Source of the DNA: Diplosphaera chodatii
Taxonomy: Eukaryota; Chlorophyta; Trebouxiophyceae; Prasiolales; Stichococcaceae
Assembly: GCA_032358165.1 (NCBI GenBank)
Contig: JAALGY010000031.1
Location: forward strand, 1,984,001-2,048,000
Direction: 5' to 3'
DNA: 64,000 nt
The notes under the pieces were generated by a model that worked only from the letters and a program-made list of their open reading frames with translations, searched no databases and was not told the origin of the DNA. Below are positions 10,746 through 22,336 of the stretch, piece after piece (within the stretch, counting starts at the first letter, position 1; each line of letters begins with the position of its first letter). A program made the translations under genes and the position numbers.

Positions 10746-13700
10746 ATGCCGCGGCGGTCTCGATCTAGATCGAGATCGCGCTCCCGCGAGCGCCGGCATC
10801 ACAGCAGGAACCACGATGCGGACGACAGGCATGACAAGCACCGCAAACGCGACAGAGACAGCAGAGAAGACGACAGGCAAAGGGACAGGCATAGGAGCAG
10901 GGACAAGGACGATGGGCACAGGCGCTCTAGCCCAGAGCGCAGGTGGGCAAGTGCGGTCACAGCCTCTGCGATACTGTGATGAGGGGCTTGGCGCAGCAAA
11001 GATTGGTGCAGCATGCCAGAAGTACAGCGCTGGGGACTAAGGACAGGCAGTCATCGCTGTGGTTCCGTGTGTCCCCAGGCGCTCGCCTCCGCCGTCAGCT
11101 GCGGACGGCGAGCAGGACAAGAAGCGCGCGCGGCTCGAGAAGCTGAAGGCGTGGAAGCAACAGCAGGCAGCAGCAGCGGGACCAGTGGCAGAGCAGCCTG
11201 GCACCGCATCGACCGCAGCAATGTTTCACAGCGATCAGCCTGCGCAACCTGCAAAGCCAGCATGGTGAGCATTGTCTGGCCTGCCTTCCTTGCCAATGAC
11301 AACCGTTTGCGTGCAGCAGAGCTCTTGCAGCAACATGCATGGTCTTGTGCGTATGCAAGGACGCCATGGGATGACCCCGAGCTGGCGGGAGCTGCGCCAG
11401 AAGCGAGCGCACCTGCAGCTGAGACTGGCGCCGGGGCGCAGGCGCAGGCGGGCCACCCCGCAGCAGCCCAGCCGGCGCCCTTTGTGCCCAAACCCGCGGT
11501 GCCGATCTCCATCGCCAAGCGGCGAGCGCACTTTGAGATGGAGGAGGCGCACAAGCTGCTGAAGCGGGACCAGGTGGGTGCCGGCCTGGCTGGCAGACCA
11601 TGGTGTGTTGTGCATGTCCTGCAGCTCTCGGCCTCTGCATCCATATGCACAGAGGAGGCCAGCAAAGTACTCCGCATCTGGGTGTAGCAGCATGCATCCG
11701 TAGGCATGAAAGCATGGTACATGCCCGCTGTGTTGTGACAGACATGGCCAGCTCATGATTGGCGTTGGCCTGTTGGGATAACGCCTGTGGTTGGACCAAG
11801 CCCAGCGCTGGTCGGGAGGGTGCGCTGGAGCCGGAAGGGCGCTTGTTGCTGTGCACATGCATCCCAGCATGCCGCGGGCGTGCGCAGGACGAGGACGAGG
11901 AGGATGCGCTGGACGCGTTCATGGCGGCGGAGGTGCTGCCGGAGGTGACGGCGGCGCAGGCGGCAGAGCGCGCCGCCCGGGAGCAGGAGCGCCTCGCGCG
12001 CGCCAAGGCCATCGCGGTGCGTTTCTGGCCCTTGAGACCGCCCCTGACCGCAGCACTCTGTGCGGGGCGCCAACCCCGTGTGCTGCATGGCCAACATCGG
12101 CCTCAGCATCGAGTACATCACAATGGACACCCTGACGAGGGTGCTGAGCCTGACGCAGTCAGCAGTCACCTAGCTGTGGTGCTGCGGCAACAGGAGGGCA
12201 AGCCCGCGACCATCCCCAAGCTGGACAAGATCCTGGACGAGGATTCGGATGAGGAGACGCCCGACCAGGAGCTGCAGATACCCGCGCACAAGGTGGCCCC
12301 TCCTGCTACGCCTTGGCTTTCGCAACACCGTGCAACAAGGGCTCAATGTTACACTCTGCCGACAGCCTGGCTGCACTGTGCATCACATCGACGAGCTTCT
12401 GTCAACAGGCTTGATTTACCTGAGCAAAAAATGTGGTTGTGCTTGTGTACCTCAGGTGAAACTGGTCATTGGGGCGGGCGGCGAAAAGATCAAATTCATC
12501 CAGCGCAAGACCAAGTGCCGCATCCAGGTGCGGCAACACAGTGGGTACATGGCGACGTAACAGCTGGCTACTCGGCTCATAATGCATCTGCGTGGTTGTA
12601 AATTGCTGGTCTGTGACCCTTTGCATCATTGTCACCACCCCTTCACCACCAAGCGTGGCCGCATAAGCCAGCAGGCTTGACCCCACTTCAGCCAACAGAA
12701 GCCAGCTCAACACCAACTGTAGCAAGGCTGCGACGTGGGTGCATGTGCCTGGTCGCAGATCAGGAAGGAGGAGGAGGAGCTGGCCAAGGGCTTTGGCACG
12801 GGGCCGGTGCTGCAGGGGGTGCCGCGGGGCGTGCAGAAGGACAAGGACGGCGAAGTCAAGATGGTCACCCTCATGCTCTTCGGCGATGCCGAGCATTGCA
12901 AGAAGGTCAGCACCGTCTGTTGCGTGTTGACCACTGCTGCTATTGTCGAGCCTGGCGTTGCGAAGTTGGCTTGCCCCATGCATTCCTGCACCCGAGTGCA
13001 GGCTCTTCCGATGTGCATCAAGAGGGTCGACTTGTGCACTGTGCCACTCTGCACCTGTGCTTGCTCCGCTTGCCTATAGTACAAGATGCGCCGGCCTCCG
13101 TGTTTTGTCAGTAGTGCAGCTCAGGCGCTTGTAGCATCGCACGGTGCAGGCGCGTGACATGATCGACGAGGCGGTGGAGAACAGGGAGCAGAAGGCGAAG
13201 CAGCGGCACAAGGAGTACGAGCGCAAGAGGGAGGCCAAGGCGGCGCAGCGGCAGCTGTACCACCTGCGCCACACGCTCGACTACGAGGCGCTCGGCGTGC
13301 CCATTGGCACCTCCAAGGCAAGTCTGCCGCTACATCCGACCGGTACCCCTGTATTGGAGATTCAGGTGCATCGTGTTCACTTGTCATCACAGAGCCTTGA
13401 GCACAGATCGTAACATGTTCGTGAGCTTGTACTGTCGTGTGAATGGCCTGCTGAGCTCAGCTACTGTATGCAAGCAGGCGGACATCAGGTCTGCCTACCG
13501 GAAGCTGGCAGTCAAGTGGCACCCGGACAAGCACCCCAACAACCAGGAGGAGGCAAAGCAGAAGTTCCAGGAGGTGCGCAAAGTTGCTATCACCTTGCAT
13601 TGCTCGAGCATTACGCGGGTTTGGTATGGTGCAGTTGCAGTGCACATCAGAGTGCCGCCTGGAGACAGGCCCCTCCGGAACCACCAGACCCTGCAGCACA

Positions 13701-13849
13701 CCGGCTCAGTTTCCACACTCGCATTGCAATGACCATCGAATTTACGTCCTGACGACCGCTGGCATGTGACGATGCAGATCCAAAGAGCATTTGATGCGCT
13801 CATGTCAACGGATGAAGACCAGCGAATTGAGGCGCTAGGACACCGCTGA
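10746..13849 (+). CDS. RS-rich protein with KH RNA-binding domain and C-terminal J-domain
   Basis: Ten exons: 10746-10942, 11079-11264, 11360-11573, 11888-12016, 12194-12292, 12456-12527, 12759-12905, 13150-13317, 13478-13573, 13778-13849; 459 residues. The start [17 protein letters not shown] opens an RS/RD-rich tail typical of splicing proteins. A middle acidic block [16 protein letters not shown] resembles the N-terminal region of PRP5/DDX46, but no helicase follows. A type-I KH domain spans exons 6-8 ([20 protein letters not shown], then [20 protein letters not shown]). A J-domain ends the protein, with the HPD motif in [10 protein letters not shown]. Intron 8 is GC-AG with an ideal donor (AAG|GCAAGT at 13318). 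The third-exon acceptor (AAG at 11359) is the least certain junction. A spliceosomal co-chaperone role is inference. Confidence 0.8.
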
Positions 13850-14303
13850 CCACGCTGCGTTGGCAGTACAGTTTCAGTGCTTAAAGTCTTTGGGGAATCT
13901 ATGTGCAAGGTGTAGAATGGCGCACATGCTGTGCCAAGTGGTGAAGCTTGCGCTGCCGCCTGTGCCGACGATACCTGCACCTCTGCTCCCTGGAAACCCT
14001 AAGGCTCAAACGATGTATCTGTTGCACCGACTCTAAAATTCTGCCTGCAAACTGTACATTGAGCAGATGACAGGGCTCACGTTAGACCGTTGTTGACACT
14101 GTCAGAAGTCGCTCAGTAGTTATTGCACGTATTATAACACATTGCGTTTCCATGTCGATAGGCACAAAACGAACCACATGAATGCGGAATGCCAGCAAAG
14201 ACACAGCCGGTGACTTCAACTGATATACTCAATTCTGAGGAATGATCAGTATTGCAATGTTCGTTGTGCACTCAAGTGAGGCTGTGCTCTGAGAGCAGGA
14301 CTT
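13850..14303. other. Convergent spacer
   Basis: This 454-bp AT-richer stretch separates the stop codons of the RS-KH-J gene (+) and galactokinase (-). No gene recognised; it should contain both polyadenylation sites. Confidence 0.6.
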
Positions 14304-17300
14304 TCAGAGGTTCAGCCGGAGGATAGCGCCGCCACTGGCAGGCTTGGATGCAAAGACAATATCTGACCAGGCCGCGTCAGGGTCCAGCTTGCCGGCGTCC
14401 ACGAGCTTGCGGTAGTACGCCTGCTTCAAGGCACCTGCGCTCCAGGCGCACACGTGCGTCTGCCGGGCTGCCCACAAGGTGGCTGCTCTTCAAACCTACA
14501 TATTGCACGTGGTGGAGTGCTGACAGCGTCTGGTGGAGGGCAGGCAAATATGGCATGGAGCGGACCTATGAAGGCCGCCTCCTCACCCGCCCGCACAAGG
14601 GAGACCGTGCAGCCGCCCCACCCCGCGCCTGTCAGCACAAGCCTGCCACTGTCGTGACCAGGAACATCTGCACTCGGTGTGCTGCCCATAGTGTCACGTG
14701 ATGTGATGCAACAATGGTCTGCAACAACAGCTGTCTGCAGCAGCATGCCTGTCAGGCGGGTTCCGATTGCCCCCGCATCCCGCGCTGTGGAAGTCAGCTC
14801 CTCCAGCTCCGGACAGCTGCACTCGTACAGATCCCTGCCGGCACATCAAGCAGACCGTTTGGGAACCCTGGCTGTAATGATATTCTACAACAACATGTTG
14901 CCAAACTGTCAGGCGGCGCACCTAGATGCGATACAGCAAGGCTGCGGGTGCATTTCAGCCACAGCAAGGACAGTGATCAGACATACGAACCAGCACCTCT
15001 ATGGCACTTCGTCGCACCTGCAGCTGGCGTGGCTGGCGTTCATGAGATCACCCAGACGACGCAGTGTGTCGTCTGCAGCTGCCTCGGCGTTGCAGGCGTC
15101 TCGGAACTGCGGCACCCGCTCCGCCTCCGAGTACACATGCAGGGCCCTGTCTCGTAGCTTGAACGCGCCACCTGATGCTTTCACCGCCCTGTATAAATCA
15201 ACCTCCCGGCTTTCATGCCTGTTGCGCTTTGACCTCTCTGCTCTGCACGGCACTCAAGACACGTGACGCCATGACTCTGCTGCATTCTGATGGTGACGCC
15301 TTCGAGTCTCAGGATTGTACTGCCCCAGCCAGGGCTGTGCGAACAGCCGCTGCTCACAAGTGCTGGGCGCAGCCAGTCGACCTGCGGCACTGTGCCTTCA
15401 GATGCTCGACCAACGCTGCCTCGGAGGCTGTAACAGGAGGACAGCCGGAGCTCAGGCTCACCTTTGGGAGCTGGGACTGTCGTCAAACAGCTGCTGCAGG
15501 CTGGTGCCGAGGGCGTCCTCGACTTCGCCCTGCTGGTACGCGCCCTCATGCAGGTGCCGCCTGACCGCCTGCTGGCACAGCTCCAGCTCGCTGACGTGCT
15601 GCTGGCTGCCGGCGGAGTCGGCCACCCTGGGCTCAAGCTCCTTGAGCGTCTGCAGCTGCAGCGCCTGCTCCTGCACCGCCGAGGCCACATGTCAGTGCAT
15701 GCTTTTCACAAGTGGGAGGCAAGTGGATGAACACAGCCAAACAGGAGAGGGAAGGTAGCTGTAATCTTCAACGCACTCCTGGCCATGCTGGATGTCAGTC
15801 TGTACCACAGCCACACTGCCAGTCACCCGCGGGATGCCCAGGGCCAGGCCCAGCACGATGGCAGCGAGGCGGCACTCGACGACGCGCAGGTTGTAGCACT
15901 TGTCTGCAGTCACTGCCTTTGCCGACTCGGCCAGAGAGTTGGCAATGACGAACACCGCCTCCTCGGGCAGGAACACATCTTCTGCCCGCACCTACACAGT
16001 AACATGGTTCGTGAGTGGATGCACACACCAGGGTGGTCGTGCTCGGCCTAGAGTAAGGGTGCGCAGCACATGTGCTGCACGCAACAGCATGCTGAAACGG
16101 GCGAGCAGCGCAAGAGCTCGCTTGCATGAGGGTGTCCGCCTCGCTGGCAACTGTTGCTGGCGGATGGCTGCAAGAAAGATAGCCACTGACTATGGGCAGC
16201 AGGCATGCTGACCGGGTTGAAGTCGATAAGCTTGGCGACGCCGTTCATGCCCATGATGGAGATGGCCTGGTCCATGCCGCCTGACTGGGTGCCCACATAC
16301 CGCTCGCACGTGCACGCAAACTCTGCTACTTCCTGCATGGCCAATTGCACATGGTGTCACAACAGAGTTTCGCAACTGTGTATGAAGGCCGTTATGTGGC
16401 TATCCCATGTCCTCAACGGCCATCATGCCCAACATCTCTCCTTTCTATGGTGGTCAATGGCTCATAGCAGTCCAGAAAGTCCTGTACCGATTGGGTGGCA
16501 TTCGCTGCCTGCCCCAGGACTGCCAGGACAGCAAGCACTGCTGACGTGACAAAGGCAGACGAGCTGGACACGCCGGCGCCTGCGCAGCACAATGCACAGC
16601 AGCTGCGGGGGAGCAGGGCTAGCAGGTGGCACGCACCGAGGGCGAGGCCTCAGCGCCGAACACCCCCAGCAGGGCCAGTGCAGACGAGCAGACAAAGGCA
16701 GCAGAGGACGAGACGCCTGCGCCTGTGCGATGCAGAAACACAGAGCCTACGCCTCAGCTTCTGGCACCATGTGAACAGCAGCCGGTCGGTCGGCCATTTC
16801 GCAGCTCACCTGTCGGCACTGTGCCATGCACCGCAATCTGCAGTCCCACCGGCTGCTGCTCAACCCCCTTGGAAGCGAGATACTCAAAAACACCCTGCGA
16901 CGCCAGACCAGGATCATGTCAGTAGGTCATTGCCATCAACTGTGACGGTGTGCCCTTTCTGAGGCTGCAGCAGTAGTTGTTCTGTTGCGACTCACCTTGT
17001 AGGCGCACATGAAGTAGTTTGCCCAGCTGTGGTTGTCGGTGTCAACATCCTGCAGTGGGTATAGACGAGGCTCATCCTTCATTCCACTAGTGCAGGACAA
17101 CCACCACCGCAACGGCTGGGACCGTCTGCACAAAGTCCATTACTGGCGTCTGGCCCCACCTGATCCGGGTCCACGCTGAACGTGCTCTCCGGGTACTTGT
17201 CTGGATGCATACTGGTGATGATCAGGCTGTCGCCGCCGCGCCGGACTGCCACCACGGTGTCCTGGAGGCACAGGGGAATGCTGTCGGTGTGATGCAAGAA

Positions 17301-17751
17301 GCCTATGCTTGGTGTTGAGAGATCAGTTCCCTGCGCGTCCTTGGGTAGCAGCGAGCCCACCTGCTTGATTGCCATCGGCAGTACGCCATACCCCTCATAA
17401 TCAATATGTTCTCCGATGAGGTTGACTCGGCCTGCGTTGATGAGATCACCGTTGCGTCAGGCCTCGTTGCAAGCAGTGCGACAACAGAGCCACAACAACC
17501 AGGACCCACCTGGTGCGCGAGCAAACACCTCTGGATCACCGCCAAAGCGCGCTCTGAACGCCTCTGCCAGCTTGCCGTACCGAGACTGCGCCTCTTGTTG
17601 CCCTGCAGCACGCCAGACGCAGTCGTTCACGCGTCAGATGTGATGCAGCACATGCAGGGAAACGCAGATGGGCCTAGTTGTTTGGTCATCAATGAAGCTT
17701 ACATGCTTGAGGATACGTCGCAGACAGGTCGTTGTACGTTGGCACTGACAT
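14304..17751 (-). CDS. GALK: Galactokinase (GHMP kinase) with duplicated alternative exon 7
   Basis: Exons, read downward: 17751-17703, 17602-17510, 17431-17361, 17261-17160, 17049-16996, 16894-16810, then 16722-16637 (7a) or 16579-16488 (7b), 16332-16213, 15991-15827, 15670-15462, 15188-15018, 14834-14749, 14628-14587, 14434-14304 (TGA). The 7a form has 487 residues, close to plant GALK. The enzyme phosphorylates galactose at C1. Motifs: galactokinase signature [24 protein letters not shown] loop in exon 7, [13 protein letters not shown], and LTGAGWGGC near the C-terminus. No transit peptide is seen, so it is probably cytosolic. Exons 7a and 7b share phase and each encodes a complete GHMP loop. 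The intron before exon 13 is GC-AG (14748-14629). Confidence 0.93.
16488..16579 (-). other. GALK: GALK alternative exon 7b
   Basis: This 92-nt exon has the same entry and exit phases as 7a. It encodes [18 protein letters not shown], a second intact GHMP loop. A canonical AG acceptor and GTACAG donor flank it. Only 57 nt separate it from 7a. Using both exons, or neither, breaks the frame, so they behave as mutually exclusive exons. Confidence 0.8.
16637..16722 (-). other. GALK: GALK alternative exon 7a
   Basis: This 86-nt exon enters after one base of a Gly codon and leaves in phase 0. It encodes [18 protein letters not shown], the GHMP ATP-binding loop preceded by PTG from exon 6. Splice borders are AG before it and GTGCGT after it (minus strand). 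Confidence 0.85.
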
Positions 17752-18109
17752 GTCTCAACTAAGATCGCATCACGAGCTGACAGCTGAGAATTGTCGAACT
17801 GCCCTGCTGCACCGCACCACTGCTGGTGGTCAGAACGTCAGATGTTGCCAATGAGATCTCCTGAGTCAGCAGTTGAAGAGCAGCCAGCAATCAGTACACC
17901 CCAAAGTTCGTGCAATGCTACCGTTCAAGCATTGCAGTGATCCAGAAAATCAAGCCGACTTGTCACGTTGCTGCAAGGATCACGTTGCCCGATTGGCTCT
18001 TTACAGTTTTGTCGGTGATGATCTGTTGCTGCAGCGTCTGTCCCCTGCGCTGCAGGGTGTATGTGCATGCATGCTGACTGATGAAGGCATGCATGCGCAA
18101 GGCTGCCCG
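17752..18109. other. Spacer between galactokinase and trigger factor genes
   Basis: A 358-bp stretch between two minus-strand genes, holding the trigger factor 3' UTR and the galactokinase promoter. No coding exon recognised. Confidence 0.5.
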
Positions 18110-21100
18110 CTACACAGCTGGAGCTGGCTCTGAGCCTGAGTAAGGCGTGACGTCGACACTGCACGTCTTCTGCAGGAACTCCAGCACTGTAGTAGCCTGC
18201 ACAGAATCAACACCTGATCAAAACTCCAGAACACATACATCCAGCAGCATATCGGCTGTCGTGCAGGGAGTGGACGACCACCAATCAACAAGCAGTGCAC
18301 TCACCTTCACAGTCTCGATGGCCTGTTCCCTCAGCCGCTGCTCGTCAAACTCCTGACCGGCGTCTTTGAAGCTCTGCACCCCTTTCTCAAGCTCCTCGTT
18401 GACCTGAAGCGCAGCAGTTGTGGCAGATGTGAGACCTCAAGTCCAGCCCGATGCTTGATGGCATTCTGTGTAAGTCAGGGAAAAAGCAGGAACTTGGATG
18501 GCAGGGACAGCACCCACCGCTGCGTCTGAGGGTGTCAGGCCCTCTCGTTGTAGGATGGCCTCAATGCCAAGGGAGGCCCTGGCAATGCCCTCCAGGCTGC
18601 TCCGCCTGCGAAACAAGTATTCCTTCTCTGTCGGTTGCAGTGTTACGCACTGCGACGTGTAACGTCTTGCAGAGGCCGGGTGCTGCTGACAGCCCATGCA
18701 ACTCACGCGAGCGCCACAACACTCACTGCTCCTTGATGTAGGCTGCCAACAGCTGCTCATTCGCCAACTGCTGCAGGACCTGGGGTGAAACCTTGCCCTG
18801 CCGCTGCATCTCGAACAGCTTCGTCTGGTACCTGATATTACAGCATGCAAGTCAGACGGCTGTAGCCACACACATGGTGCCTTCGGCATTGATAACTCGA
18901 GTGACTCAGGAGCATGGGTTCCAGCAGAGGGTGCCTGAAAGGCTTACTCCTGCTCGCCAACCTGCCGGACCATGGACTGTGGGATCTCTGCCTCCACTAT
19001 GTCACCGACTGCCTCAGCCAGTGCGTTGGCAATCCTTTGCATGGTGCCCTATGACAGCCACAGACATCGCATATCAGACTGTGTAGTCCCCAAGCTATGC
19101 TGACGAAGACAGAGTCCAGTGGGACATGGTACGACGAGAGGCTGTGGCATGCATACCTCTGCGGTCTGGAGCTGCTGTGCCTCATATAGCCGCTCTCTGG
19201 CATCTTCCAGGCTGCTACAAGACTTGATGTTCTCCCGCACAAACTCGTCTGTCATCTGTTGTGGAAGCAGTAACGATGTTGACCGGACAGCGATGACCGT
19301 TACTGCACTGATTGAGTGTGTTGCCTCTGCGGGGTCTGAACAAAGTAGCTGCGGTGCACATGCTCACTGCCATCGCTGGAGGGCGCCGCACTACATCAAG
19401 TGCTGAACGAGCTACGCAGCAGGGTCTTGCGCTCTCGCGTGCATTCAGCTAGCGCTATGGTCCTCAACGAACATGTCTGACCTCTGGCAGCTCCCACTCA
19501 AAGATCTCCTTGACTTTGATGGTGCAGTCGGCGCGGACACCGCGCAGCTGCGCCGGCTCCCATGTCTGCGGCAGCGTCACTGTCACCGTGCGCTCGTCAC
19601 CCACTGCCATGCCCAGCATGCCCGCCACAAGGCCTGACAGGAGCAACATAACTCGACATGCAGTTTGGCTGAGACCAGGTGGAGACGGGCCTCTGGATAC
19701 ATGAGTGAAACTGCAAAGCAGCACCATGGTCCCAGTGTGTAGGCTGCATCACCAGGCATGAAGTCGCGGTCAGCGGTCTCCGTGTCAACCCGCATGTTGT
19801 CCCGCTTGGCGCCCAGAATTGGTTCGCCCTCATCGTCCTTCGTGCGCGCCGCATCAAAGTCGATGATCACGACATCGCCAGCCTGCGGTCACGTGTACGA
19901 CAGGTTTATCAGGCGCAGGCAGGTCTCATTACATGGGGTCCTGTGCACGGTTCCTGACTACCCCAAAATCCACGACAAGCTGCTCGTGCGTACCAGACTG
20001 AGGTTTTATTGCCATGCGAGGCGCACGCGGTCCGCTGCATGTCAGATCACCTGCAGGCCGCGCGGCGCCACGCGCAGGGTGCCCTTGTCTTTCCGCAGCG
20101 CCTGCAGCATGCGCTCGACTGCCGCCCGGTCCGACTCCTCGCTGCCTGCTGCCTCCACTGTCACCTGTGTGATGTGACGGAGCTTGAAGGTGGGTCACGC
20201 CAGCCACAAAACTCCTCACTTGCGATTAAAAACTGCAGGCGCGGCTTCAGCTCAGTGACGCTACAATGCAGACGGATGGCTTCGTCCAGTCTATGTATTC
20301 AATGCATGAACGCACTGAAATGTCGCTGTAGGGTGACTTCCAGGCCACTTGCGGCGCAAGGTCGATGCCGACCACGTACTGCAGCTCCCTGGTCTCGTCA
20401 AATTTCGCCACCAGATCGTCGATGGTTGACTTGATGATCAGTGACTCGTCAATGGTGATGCCCTCATACTTGCTCAGCACCTGATACAGGTTGACAATCC
20501 TTGGCGGGTGGCGTCATCAGGAAGACACCATTTGACCGGCTGCGTCATCGCAGTGACAGGTGCGCATTAGGGATGCTGCATACCTTGTGGAGCGTCATCT
20601 GCAACAGGTCCTCTATGGCGAGCTTCTTCAAGCGGGGCTTGCCGCCATCGACGAACTTGAGTAGGGTCTCCGTTGTGATCTGCCACACATTGACATGACC
20701 ACCTGACATCGAGTATGTGACAGGCTCCCATTGGAAGCACACAGCATGAATTGCAGCTCTGTCAGAGGTGCACCTTGGAGCCCTTTCTGAAGCCCGGCAG
20801 GTCGACCTCCTTCTTGATATTGTTCACAGCCTTGTCGTATGCCTTCTTTACTAGCTGAGGCGGCAGTGTGACTGTAAATTGCACGTGTGAGTTGGGCTGC
20901 GGCTCCTCCTTCACATCAATTCCGAACCCGGCGGTGCGCTTGCCGCTGGCCGGGCTGACAGAGCTCGCAGCGCACCGAGCTGACCGCGCCCGAGCCGTTC
21001 GCCGCTCCTGTCCACCATGCAAAGAGGAGTAAACCCCGATACACCAGTGCTCATGTGCGGCGCATGCACTCATGCAGTATGCACGGCGCAGCTGTATGAG

Positions 21101-21296
21101 GCCTTCCAACACCGCTCCTCCTGTCTGAGATGTTGGCCCTCAGTAGCAGCACCTGCACCTGGTGCCCGCAGCCATGCTGCCGGAGGGCGTTGGCGGCGTG
21201 CTGTGGGTTCCGGAACGGATGGTAAGGCAGCCGTCGTCCGGTGGCGGGCAAGTGGGGCGCGTGCACGCGGCCTGGCCCAAGCTGAAGGTTCATCAT
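18110..21296 (-). CDS. TIG1: Plastid trigger factor (ribosome-associated chaperone, PPIase-like domain)
   Basis: Thirteen exons, read downward: 21296-21159, 21007-20774, 20679-20584, 20480-20316, 20164-20051, 19882-19753, 19633-19482, 19255-19157, 19048-18948, 18831-18727, 18605-18518, 18403-18305, 18196-18110 (TAG); 535 residues, all phases closed. Trigger factor binds nascent chains at the ribosome exit. After a basic transit peptide (start MMNLQLGPGRVHAPHL) comes the ribosome-binding domain with the GFRKGSK tip. The FKBP-like domain carries GDVVIIDFDAARTKDDEGEP and GLVAGMLGMAVGDERTVTV. A helical chaperone C-domain follows (DEFVRENIKSCSSLEDARER onward). The first exon is inferred from an ATG, phase and composition; the rest is firm. 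Confidence 0.92.
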
Positions 21297-22336
21297 GCTA
21301 GGTGCCCACGGAGTGCACGATCGCTCGCACGAGCGACTCCTGTGGACCAGTCACAGGGTGCCTGCTGTCAGACTATGGCCCGGGCAACCGATGGTGGTTC
21401 ACAATTTCAAGCCTACGTAGTCCGACTTTGGTAAGATGATGCTCAGAGCTTATAATCGCTTGATGTAGCTTGCAACGCACAGATTGTCCCCTTGCTGGCC
21501 TGGCGAACTGAGCAATGGGCAAACGCCGAGCCGTTTTCGCAGAGTTTCAACAGTATATCCAGAACCGGATCACCGTAGCGGTACCTACAGACTGCCCGCA
21601 CCCCACAACAAGACGCTGCAGCCTGCAGCACAAGGGGAACTGTCGCCAACTTGCATTGCCCGTTGCGGGCGCCTAGGGGGCTAGGGTCCCTGATTGCTTC
21701 GGCGGCGGTGCAAATGGCGGTTTATTTGAGAAAGGTAAGAAATATGTAAACCGTGAACATGCTGAGGTGGGACCCAAGGAACTGACTGTCGAGGGCCAGC
21801 CAGCGCCATCACACTTGCGCTGTCGTTGCCCTGATGCATCACAAGCTACAGGTGGCAATGCCATGCAGCAATCAGGCCTCACGTCAGCAGCTATATATCA
21901 CCCGCCGGTTGCACAAAGCAGCAGGCAGCTTGTAGTGCGGTGCTCGGACCGACTTATCACAGCAGATGCTATGAGGGACGAGGTTGGAAAGCCAGTATAA
22001 AGAATAGCAGGCATACTCCAGCCGGAGTGGAGTCAAGCAGACGATCTTCACGGCCGACAGCGGTCACCTTCAGGTTGAGAGGGCCAGCAACGACAAGCCA
22101 GACGACACCAGCTGTAACTCTGACCTTCGCAGACGACAAAATGACTCCATACCCTGATCATTGTGTGCTGGCCACTCTTGACGCTCAACATCTGCTGTGT
22201 ATAGCAACAGCCCCGGCAGCGGGCTACTGTACAAGCCGGGTGCACCTTGCTCCGTAGCTGGCTGCCTACCACTGCCCAAGCGTGTGCCTCAAAAGCACGT
22301 CCAGATTGCCAGCGTAGTGAAGGCCGCCACACCAAT
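21297..22336. other. Spacer of about 1 kb between trigger factor and ClpR genes
   Basis: Both neighbours are on the minus strand. Frames here are short, lack family motifs and show no convincing splice series. The region should contain the ClpR 3' UTR and trigger factor promoter. Confidence 0.5.

Noticed and set aside
14629..14748. Reading GALK through exons 12-13 without an intron
   Set aside because: The frame is open, but it would split the LTGAGWGGC motif with 40 unrelated residues.
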